In this document: piece by piece, positions 37,055 through 43,597 of the stretch
Layout: every line of letters begins with the position of its first letter
Numbering within the stretch: the stretch's first letter is position 1
NCBI GenBank assembly: GCA_013289045.1
Contig: JABDAU010000027.1
Coordinates: forward strand, 1 to 43,597
Reading direction: 5' to 3'
Source: Bacteroidota bacterium
Lineage (GTDB): Bacteria > Bacteroidota > Bacteroidia > Sphingobacteriales > Sphingobacteriaceae
Length of the DNA: 43,597 nt
The notes under the pieces: generated by a model
Told to the model about the DNA's origin: nothing
The model's database searches: none
Seen by the model: the letters and a program-made list of their open reading frames with translations, nothing else
Made by a program: the position numbers and the translations under genes

Positions 37055-37542
37055 AAAAAATCAGGTTTTGTAAGCAGTTGGTTTAAGCTTCGCTGAGCAT
37101 AAAGATAAATAACCCGGCATACAAAAAAGGCCGCATCTGCAATGGCAACTCCCTGCACATTTTATGTTTTGGATTGGAAATATATCAGCGCACAGCAATG
37201 TCGAAGCATTAATGCAACTTTATTTTTCCTGAATGTTATTAATAATCAATATTTTACATCCAACAATCCCGGAAATTGTTATTAAAGCAATAGTTTTTAA
37301 TAACTTCATACTCAATATTACAAGCCTGCCGTTTAGTGCCAAATAAAACGGATTGTACTAAATTTATATTCAATTGGACTATTGTTCAACATTAAATTGG
37401 CGGTTATTTGCTTTTAGAGAAGTATTTATTCCATTATAAGCCGATTTTAACAGTTTGTGATTTATAAAGCTGCAGCATGATGTATAAGTGATGTGCGGCA
37501 TCATCAAAGAATCTGATATTTTAAACCATTAATAAACCAAAT
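37055..37542. other. Intergenic region with divergent promoters expected
   Basis: This AT-rich 488-base spacer separates the minus-strand SUMF1-like gene from the plus-strand galactonate operon. I see no gene, RNA or repeat in it. A perfect 10-base palindrome, gcattaatgc, is at 37206-37215 and could be an operator half of unknown meaning. No full TTG/TAnnTTTG promoter match is visible; the nearest is TTG at 37382-37384 with TTTG ending at 37410. Confidence 0.4.
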
Positions 37543-38433
37543 ATGGCATCACCACAAAACAGGCGTTCCGCTATAAAAAATATACTTGCAGGTACTGCCG
37601 CTTTAGGCGCTTCGGGCGCTTTAAGCTCATTTGCAAAATCACCACAACAATCCCTTATGGCAGATAAATTAAAAGGCAACATCAATCATTCGGTATGTCG
37701 GTGGTGTTACGCCGATATCCCGCTCGACCAACTTTGCGCTTCGGCAAAGGAAATAGGATTAACCGCCATCGACCTGGTTGGCCCTTCAGATTGGCCAACG
37801 CTACAGAAATATGGTTTGTACTCGGCTATGTGTAACGGAGCCGAAATAAACCTGACTGACGGTTTTGGGGATAAGATCTACCATGAACAACTCATCAAAA
37901 ACTATTCGGCTATGATACCGCTGGTGGCCAGGGCAGGATATAAAAACCTGATCTGCTTTAGCGGCAGCCGTCGCGGCAAAAGCGATGAGGAGGGATGGGC
38001 AAATTGTACCGAAGGTTTAAAACAACTAATGGCGGTGGCCGAAAAGCACAATGTAGTATTGGTAATGGAGCTGCTGAACAGCAAAATAAACCACAAGGAT
38101 TATCAATGTGACCGCACCGCCTGGGGCGTGGAGCTTGTGAAGCGTGTAGGCTCGGAAAATTTTAAGTTGCTGTATGATATCTATCATATGCAGATCGATG
38201 AGGGCGATGTAATACGCACCATTACCCAAAACCATCAGCACATAGCCCATTACCATACAGGCGGCGTACCCGGCCGCAATGAAATTGACGAAACGCAGGA
38301 ACTTTATTACCCTGCAATAATGCAGGCTATATTGGCAACAGGCTATAAAGGCTATGTGGCGCAGGAATTTTTGCCTAAACGCGCTGATAAAATGGCTTCG
38401 TTGAAACAAGGCGTGCTGATATGCGACGTGTAA
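37543..38433 (+). CDS. Hydroxypyruvate isomerase-like TIM-barrel protein with a Tat-type signal
   Basis: The 296-residue product belongs to the AP-endonuclease-2-like sugar isomerase/epimerase family and most resembles hydroxypyruvate isomerase. Expected metal and catalytic positions are visible as Glu176 (VMELLNS), Asp212 (YDIYHMQ), His238 (HYHTGG) and Glu275 (AQEFLP). The start MASPQNRRSAIKNIL is a twin-arginine type leader followed by an Ala/Gly-rich hydrophobic stretch, suggesting folded export, unlike cytoplasmic Hyi. It is the first gene of the galactonate operon, 25 bases before the dehydratase. Hydroxypyruvate is not an intermediate of the galactonate route, so another sugar or sugar acid may be the substrate. 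The family assignment is good; the exact reaction is open. Confidence 0.8.
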   Translation: MASPQNRRSAIKNILAGTAALGASGALSSFAKSPQQSLMADKLKGNINHSVCRWCYADIPLDQLCASAKEIGLTAIDLVGPSDWPTLQKYGLYSAMCNGAEINLTDGFGDKIYHEQLIKNYSAMIPLVARAGYKNLICFSGSRRGKSDEEGWANCTEGLKQLMAVAEKHNVVLVMELLNSKINHKDYQCDRTAWGVELVKRVGSENFKLLYDIYHMQIDEGDVIRTITQNHQHIAHYHTGGVPGRNEIDETQELYYPAIMQAILATGYKGYVAQEFLPKRADKMASLKQGVLICDV

Positions 38434-38458
38434 CCGATCATCATAGAATAATATAATC

Positions 38459-39607
38459 TTGAAAATAAAGAGCTTCGAATTATTTACCGTTCCGCCGCGC
38501 TGGCTGTTCCTGAAAATTGAAACGGATGAAGGCATTACCGGCTGGGGCGAACCTGTTATTGAAGGTAAAGCAGCAACAGTTAAAGCTGCTGTAGAAGAGC
38601 TGATGGCGCAATTGATCGGCAAAGACCCGATGGCTATTGAGGATCATTGGAACATGATGTACCGTGGTGGCTTTTACCGTGGCGGGCCGATACTGATGAG
38701 CGCCATAGCCGGCATCGATCAGGCTTTGTGGGATATCAAGGGAAAGTTTTACAATGCGCCAATTTACCAGCTGCTGGGGGGCAAGGCGCATGATAAAATG
38801 AAAGTTTACTCATGGATAGGTGGTGACCGGCCTGCCGATGTGGGCAACGCAGCTAAAGAAATGGTAAAGGCCGGTTTTACCGCTGTTAAGATGAATGCAA
38901 CTGAAGAACTGCAATATGTCGACTCCTATGAAAAGATAGACCAGGCAATAAGCCGCATTGCTGCAGTGCGGGAGGCGGTTGGCGATTATGTAGGAATTGG
39001 TATCGATTTTCATGGACGCGTGCACAAGCCAATGGCAAAGATACTGGCCAAAGAGCTGGAGCAATACCGCCCGATGTTTATCGAAGAACCTGCTTTACCT
39101 GAAAATAACGAGGTAATGCGTGAGATAGCCCTGCACACGTCCATCCCCATTGCCTGCGGTGAAAGAATGTTTAGCCGGTGGGATTTTAAAAACCTGCTGA
39201 AAGACGGGTATGTTGATATTATACAGCCTGATCTGTCGCACGCGGGGGGTATTACGGAATGCAAAAAGATCATATCCATGGCTGAAGCATTTGATGTGGC
39301 AGCCGCACCGCATTGTCCGCTGGGGCCTATTGCCCTTGCGGCTTGCTTACAGGTGGATGCTACCTGCCATAATGCCTTTATACAGGAACAAAGCCTGGGC
39401 ATCCATTACAACAAGGGCAGCGATATACTGGATTACATCACTAACCCGGAAGTATTTAATTATAAAAACGGTTTTGTAGACATACCTGAAGGCCCCGGCT
39501 TAGGCATAAATATTAACGAAGAACATGTGCGCAAGATGGCTGCAGTTGGGCACGACTGGCACAACCCCATTTGGCGGCATGAAGACGGAAGTATTGCAGA
39601 ATGGTAA
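38459..39607 (+). CDS. dgoD: D-galactonate dehydratase
   Basis: This enolase-superfamily enzyme removes water from D-galactonate to give 2-dehydro-3-deoxy-D-galactonate. The 382-residue protein aligns end to end by eye with the Escherichia coli enzyme: [40 protein letters not shown], and a C-terminal [11 protein letters not shown]. Metal ligands Asp183, Glu209 and Glu235 and catalytic His185 and His285 are present at the same numbers as in E. coli. The start is a TTG; no ATG occurs near, and the TTG gives the E. coli-like MKI start, so it is well supported. The 3' end overlaps the transporter gene by 7 bases. The sequence contains no signal peptide, so it acts in the cytoplasm. Confidence 0.96.
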   Translation: MKIKSFELFTVPPRWLFLKIETDEGITGWGEPVIEGKAATVKAAVEELMAQLIGKDPMAIEDHWNMMYRGGFYRGGPILMSAIAGIDQALWDIKGKFYNAPIYQLLGGKAHDKMKVYSWIGGDRPADVGNAAKEMVKAGFTAVKMNATEELQYVDSYEKIDQAISRIAAVREAVGDYVGIGIDFHGRVHKPMAKILAKELEQYRPMFIEEPALPENNEVMREIALHTSIPIACGERMFSRWDFKNLLKDGYVDIIQPDLSHAGGITECKKIISMAEAFDVAAAPHCPLGPIALAACLQVDATCHNAFIQEQSLGIHYNKGSDILDYITNPEVFNYKNGFVDIPEGPGLGININEEHVRKMAAVGHDWHNPIWRHEDGSIAEW

Positions 39608-40914
39608 CGCCTGAGACAAACCGGCAGAGTAAAACCCGGTTCAGGGTACTCGCTTTCCTGTTTATAAACGTGGTGATCAACTACATGGACAGGACAAATA
39701 TCGCCGTTGCTGCACCCTTCATGACTACGGAGCTCAAGCTAAACACAGTGCAACTGGGTTTAGTATTTTCAGCCTTCGGTTGGGCGTATGTGGCTTTTCA
39801 AATTCCGGGCGGCATTATTATTGACCGTATCAGCGCCCGCTTATTGTATGCTATAACTTTGTGCAGCTGGTCGGTCGTTACTTTACTGCAAGGCGTCACA
39901 CGGGGATTTAGCATGTTATTAGGCCTTCGCATGGCAACGGGTATGTTCGAGGCGCCATCTTATCCCATCAATAACCGCGTGGTGAGCAATTGGTTCCCGG
40001 AACATGAGCGGGCATCGGCTATTGCTGTTTATACATCCGGGCAGTTTATCGGGCTGGCATTTCTTACACCTGTATTGGCCATTGTTCAGCATTATTGGGG
40101 TTGGCGGGGACTGTTCGTTACGACAGGCTGCATAGGCATTATCTGGGGCGTTATATGGTACATGTTTTACCGTGATCCGGTCTCGAAAGAAGCTAATGCT
40201 GATCATGCCATCCCCTCAAACCAGCTATCTAACAAAAAAGTGAGCCTGAGTGAATTTAAACAGGTATTATCCAACAAAAAACTATGGGGGATATACATTG
40301 GGCAGTTTTCGGTTACTTCAACCTTATGGTTCTTTTTAACCTGGTTCCCCACTTATCTGGTAAAATATCGGGGATTTGATTTTTTAAAATCCGGATTTTT
40401 ATCGTCGGTGCCGTTTTTGGCGGCGTTTGCAGGAGTGATATTATCAGGCATAATTTCCGATCATTTAACAAAAAAAGGCGCTTCATTCAGCGTTGCACGA
40501 AAACTGCCGGTTATTACAGGCTTGTTGTTATCAACCCTCATCATTGGGGCAAATTATGTAAACAGCACCACACTAGTTATACTGTTCATGACCATTGCAT
40601 TTTTTGGCAACGGACTGGCGTCTATTGCCTGGGTTTTTGTATCCGCTTTGGCGCCCGAAAATTTAGTTGGTTTAACCGGCGGCGTTTTTAATTTTATGGG
40701 CGGGTTATCATCCATCGTTATCCCATTGGTGATAGGCATACTGGCAAAAAGCGGCAGTTTCACTTCGTCGATCTTATTTATCGGGGCTCTGGCCTTTGTT
40801 GGTGTTTTGTCCTATATATTTTTGGTTGGGAAAATCGGTCAGTCGAACAAACGGCCATATGCTAAGGCATTAGTAACAGTAACGTATAAAAAATATGACG
40901 AACCGGTTTCTTAG
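39601..40914 (+). CDS. MFS transporter, anion:cation symporter family, likely D-galactonate uptake
   Basis: A 437-residue inner-membrane protein with about 12 hydrophobic spans and the ACS-family start motif [13 protein letters not shown]. Further family features are [19 protein letters not shown] between helices 2 and 3, the [20 protein letters not shown] segment around helix 4, and [14 protein letters not shown] at the start of the second half. Members include the hexuronate (ExuT) and galactonate (DgoT) carriers, which use proton symport. Its position between the dehydratase gene (7-base overlap) and the kinase gene (20-base overlap) makes D-galactonate the best guess. The symbol is left blank because specificity within this family cannot be read with certainty. 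Confidence 0.9.
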   Translation: MVTPETNRQSKTRFRVLAFLFINVVINYMDRTNIAVAAPFMTTELKLNTVQLGLVFSAFGWAYVAFQIPGGIIIDRISARLLYAITLCSWSVVTLLQGVTRGFSMLLGLRMATGMFEAPSYPINNRVVSNWFPEHERASAIAVYTSGQFIGLAFLTPVLAIVQHYWGWRGLFVTTGCIGIIWGVIWYMFYRDPVSKEANADHAIPSNQLSNKKVSLSEFKQVLSNKKLWGIYIGQFSVTSTLWFFLTWFPTYLVKYRGFDFLKSGFLSSVPFLAAFAGVILSGIISDHLTKKGASFSVARKLPVITGLLLSTLIIGANYVNSTTLVILFMTIAFFGNGLASIAWVFVSALAPENLVGLTGGVFNFMGGLSSIVIPLVIGILAKSGSFTSSILFIGALAFVGVLSYIFLVGKIGQSNKRPYAKALVTVTYKKYDEPVS

Positions 40915-41884
40915 CTGCGATTGGGGCACCAGTACATTACGCATCAGTTTGGTAGATGGTAACACGGGCGAGATCATGTGCACTGAATCTTCGGATGAGG
41001 GAATGGCCGGTACATTCAAGCTATGGTCGCTCACTGCTGATGCTGATGCGGCAAACCGCGTTGGATTTTACACTTATATTTTAGACCGGCATATAAAAAC
41101 TATCGAAAAGAAACTCGATATATCGCTAAACGGGGTTCTGCTGATCATTTCGGGTATGGCTTCGTCGACCATAGGGTTTATGGAGTTGCCATATAGTGAA
41201 CTACCGTTCGCGCTATCGGGTGAAGATCTGACGGTTGGATATTTATCTTCCATTGCAGGGTTTGAGCACGAGATTGCCATTATTTCGGGTATAAAAAGCG
41301 CCACGGACGTAATGCGTGGCGAAGAAACCCAATTGCTGGGTTGTGTTGATGTGCAGAATAGCAGCGATAATCATGTATACATTTTTCCGGGTACACACTC
41401 CAAGCATATTTATATTAAAAACAGCCAGGTAACCGATTTTGAAACCTATATGACCGGCGAGTTTTTTGAATTGTTATCGAAAAAAAGCCTGCTGAGCAAT
41501 TCTGTAGAAGCGGGGGAGGGATTTCCGGGTAGTAAATATTTAGATTCTTTTGTAGCCGGGGTCGAGGATGCCATAGATTTAAACTTGCTCAATGCTGCCT
41601 TCAGGGTCCGTACAAATGCTTTGTTCGGGATATATGATAAGCAGGAGAATTTCAATTACCTGAGCGGCTTACTGATCGGTACGGAATTGAAAAGTTTGAA
41701 AAATCATCATATTGGAAAAATTCATCTGTTATGTGGAAAGGCACTGGAACTTTATTATCGCGTAGCCATTGAAACATTAGGACAGGCCTATAAGTTGCAA
41801 ACCTATACACCACAGTGGGTTGATGAAGCTGTAGTGCGCGCACATTTTAGATTATTCGATCAAAAGTTTTTTAAACATGACTAA
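40895..41884 (+). CDS. dgoK: 2-dehydro-3-deoxygalactonokinase
   Basis: This enzyme phosphorylates 2-dehydro-3-deoxy-D-galactonate to its 6-phosphate with ATP. The 329-residue protein carries the DgoK start pattern [52 protein letters not shown] and FPGTHSKHIYI, all characteristic of this kinase family and its ASKHA-like fold. The length is close to the usual 290-330. The reading frame begins inside the transporter gene (20-base overlap) and ends inside the aldolase gene (8-base overlap), so the three are translationally linked. The substrate comes from the dehydratase encoded upstream. Confidence 0.94.
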   Translation: MTNRFLSCDWGTSTLRISLVDGNTGEIMCTESSDEGMAGTFKLWSLTADADAANRVGFYTYILDRHIKTIEKKLDISLNGVLLIISGMASSTIGFMELPYSELPFALSGEDLTVGYLSSIAGFEHEIAIISGIKSATDVMRGEETQLLGCVDVQNSSDNHVYIFPGTHSKHIYIKNSQVTDFETYMTGEFFELLSKKSLLSNSVEAGEGFPGSKYLDSFVAGVEDAIDLNLLNAAFRVRTNALFGIYDKQENFNYLSGLLIGTELKSLKNHHIGKIHLLCGKALELYYRVAIETLGQAYKLQTYTPQWVDEAVVRAHFRLFDQKFFKHD

Positions 41885-42515
41885 TAAATACTATCCCGGG
41901 CTTTTTGATAAGGCACCAATCATCGGCATTATGCGCAACCTGCCACCCGGGCACATTGAGGCAATAGCCGAAACGTATTTTGCATCGGGATTAACTTGCC
42001 TGGAGATAACGATGAACTCGCCGGGAGCAATAGAGAACATCGAAAAGCTTTCCAAAAAATATAAAGGCCTGTTAAACATCGGCGCGGGCACGGTTTGTAC
42101 CCTGCACGACCTTGAAAAAGCGTTAAAAGCAAACGCCCAGTTTATAGTTACCCCAATATTGAACAAAAAAATTATACGGACATGCGTACAGGAGGGCGTA
42201 CCCATATTCCCCGGCGCTTACACACCTACCGAAATTTATAAGGCCTGGCGTTGGGGCGCAACAATGGTGAAGGTGTTCCCTGCAAGTGGGTTAGGGCCAA
42301 ACTATATCAAGGAAGTTTTGGCCCCGCTCAACCACGTTAAATTGTTGCCAACCGGTGGTATCAGTCCGGATAATTTTGCCCTTTATTTTGCGGCTGGCGC
42401 AAAGGGTGTGGGCATAGGCAGTCACCTGTTCCCTAAAGCAATTATCCAAAACCAGGACTGGGAAAAACTTAGCGACATTTATATCGAACTGCTGGCTAAA
42501 TACAAAGCAATATAA
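41877..42515 (+). CDS. dgoA: 2-dehydro-3-deoxy-6-phosphogalactonate/gluconate aldolase
   Basis: This class I aldolase splits 2-dehydro-3-deoxy-6-phosphogalactonate into pyruvate and glyceraldehyde 3-phosphate, the last step of the route. The 212-residue protein shows the family pattern: GIMRN, LEITMNSPGA with Glu43, GAGTVCTLHDLEKA, FIVTPILN, and the Schiff-base Lys132 in MVKVFPAS, closing with LPTGGISPDNFALYFAAGAKGVGIGS. The same fold also uses the gluconate epimer (KDPG), so specificity is assigned from the dgoD-dgoK context. It overlaps dgoK by 8 bases. Cytoplasmic. Confidence 0.92.
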   Translation: MTNKYYPGLFDKAPIIGIMRNLPPGHIEAIAETYFASGLTCLEITMNSPGAIENIEKLSKKYKGLLNIGAGTVCTLHDLEKALKANAQFIVTPILNKKIIRTCVQEGVPIFPGAYTPTEIYKAWRWGATMVKVFPASGLGPNYIKEVLAPLNHVKLLPTGGISPDNFALYFAAGAKGVGIGSHLFPKAIIQNQDWEKLSDIYIELLAKYKAI

Positions 42516-42643
42516 ACGCGCGATTGTGTAACGGGCTTATTACTGCCATTAACCGATAGAACAAAAAACATAACTGTTTGGACTAATAACCAATGCCGAT
42601 TTGCTGTTATTTAGCATCATCCAATTCATCAAAATCTATTATT

Positions 42644-43510
42644 ATGCAATACAGAATATTATCGTTGTTTGCTGCATTTGTTTTGCTATGCGGCATGGTC
42701 ATTCAAAGCACCGAGCCACAAGAAATATTATTATGGCCAAAAGGCGCACCGGGATCTGAAGGTAAGACCGTCCCGCAGAAAACACGAATATCTGATCAGG
42801 GCGATATTGTGATCTCCAGCGTTCATAAACCATCCATAACGCCCTATTTGCCAATTGCTGATAAGGCTACTGGCGTGGCTGTAATAGTAGCGCCGGGTGG
42901 TGGGCATAGCGAGTTATGGATCAGCCATGAAGGATACAGCCCTGCAAAATGGCTTCAGGCACATGGTATAGCAGCCTTTGTACTTAAATATCGCCTTGCA
43001 CGGGATACTAACTCAACGTATACTGTAGATAAGGAAGAAGTTGCCGACATTCAACGAGCTATCCGGCTGGTGCGCAGCCGTGCAAAAGAATGGGGGATAG
43101 ATACCGCGAAAATTGGCGTAATGGGTTTTTCAGCAGGCGGCGAGCTGGCGGCACTGGCCGGTATGCGTTATACGCCTGTTGATGCTACCGCAACAGATCC
43201 CATCGACAGGTTGAGCGATAAGCCCGATTTCCAGGGATTGATCTATCCGGGGAATATTCATCGTTTTACTGTATCAGCCGCTACGCCGCCTGCATTTATT
43301 GCGGGAGGTTATAAAGATCGTAAGGACATATCTGAGGGTGTGGCTGAACTTTATCTCAAATACAAACAAGCCGGCGTTCCTGCCGAATTACATATTTATG
43401 GCAATGTGGGTCATGGATTTGGCATAAGAGCTACAAATACCGGCGCTAACACACATTGGCCAGAGGAATTTGCCGTATGGTTATCAGATATGGGGTTTTA
43501 TAAAATGTAA
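42644..43510 (+). CDS. Secreted alpha/beta hydrolase (esterase/acetyl-esterase-like)
   Basis: The start at 42644 opens straight into a signal peptide (MQYRILSLFAAFVLLCG). An in-frame ATG at 42593 would add 17 polar residues before it and is less likely. The 288-residue product has the carbohydrate-esterase/BD-FAE pattern: a LWPKGAPGSEG start, oxyanion-hole PGGGHSEL, nucleophile elbow GFSAGGE with Ser163, and a C-terminal histidine in GNVGHGFG. Such enzymes remove acetyl or other acyl groups from sugars. It follows the aldolase by 128 bases (counting from this start), probably the last gene of the operon, and would deacylate glycans or sugar derivatives outside the cytoplasm. I see no hairpin in the remaining 87 bases of the window. 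Confidence 0.87.
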   Translation: MQYRILSLFAAFVLLCGMVIQSTEPQEILLWPKGAPGSEGKTVPQKTRISDQGDIVISSVHKPSITPYLPIADKATGVAVIVAPGGGHSELWISHEGYSPAKWLQAHGIAAFVLKYRLARDTNSTYTVDKEEVADIQRAIRLVRSRAKEWGIDTAKIGVMGFSAGGELAALAGMRYTPVDATATDPIDRLSDKPDFQGLIYPGNIHRFTVSAATPPAFIAGGYKDRKDISEGVAELYLKYKQAGVPAELHIYGNVGHGFGIRATNTGANTHWPEEFAVWLSDMGFYKM

Positions 43511-43597
43511 ACGAATGCTATAAATTAAGCATATTTCAGAAGCCATTTAAGATCATGGCTTTGATGCCATCAAATTTTCAATCAAATAAGGTTTATT

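Noticed and set aside
42593..42643. Upstream ATG extension of the alpha/beta hydrolase
   Set aside because: It adds a polar stretch before a clear signal peptide that begins at 42644.

Overview
The window reads as a chromosome segment from a member of the Bacteroidota, most probably a Sphingobacteriaceae genus such as Mucilaginibacter or Pedobacter. The grounds are three SusC/SusD outer-membrane pairs (one only partly in the window), a FecI/FecR-type sigma and anti-sigma pair, a one-protein hybrid two-component regulator, GldA/GldF/GldG-like transport proteins, and the near absence of Shine-Dalgarno sequences. The genus is an inference from gene style, not a database match. I see no rRNA, tRNA, CRISPR array, insertion sequence or phage genes.

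Region 1 (1-11373, all + strand): the 3' end of a SusD-like lipoprotein gene, then an ABC ATPase, a fused GldF/GldG-type permease, two tandem translationally coupled MutS-like ATPases without mismatch-recognition domains, a small Spy/CpxP-like secreted protein, a TlpA-type thiol-disulfide protein and a two-domain M16 zinc peptidase. A textbook intrinsic terminator closes it. Joining MutS-type ATPases to an exporter-like ABC system is the least explained part of the window.

Region 2 (11420-20852, + strand): ECF sigma factor, FecR anti-sigma, a structured leader, a SusC with an N-terminal STN signalling domain, SusD, and a large secreted DUF5117-type zinc metalloprotease. This is a trans-envelope signalling unit whose enzyme is a protease rather than a glycosidase, ended by a strong bidirectional terminator.

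Region 3 (20909-37054): a polysaccharide-utilisation locus on the - strand (SusC, SusD, clan GH-A glycosidase, GH2 glycosidase, SMP-30-type lactonase), with an intrinsic terminator between susCD and the enzymes. A divergent + strand gene encodes the 1403-residue hybrid sensor/AraC regulator. A SUMF1-like secreted protein gene converges on it.

Region 4 (37543-43510, + strand): a Tat-signal hydroxypyruvate-isomerase-like protein, D-galactonate dehydratase, an anion:cation symporter of the MFS, 2-dehydro-3-deoxygalactonokinase, the KDPGal/KDPG aldolase and a secreted alpha/beta hydrolase. The four central genes overlap one another. Together with the lactonase of region 3 this suggests glycan breakdown leading through galactonolactone and D-galactonate to pyruvate and glyceraldehyde 3-phosphate. 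The sugar dehydrogenase such a route needs is not in the window.
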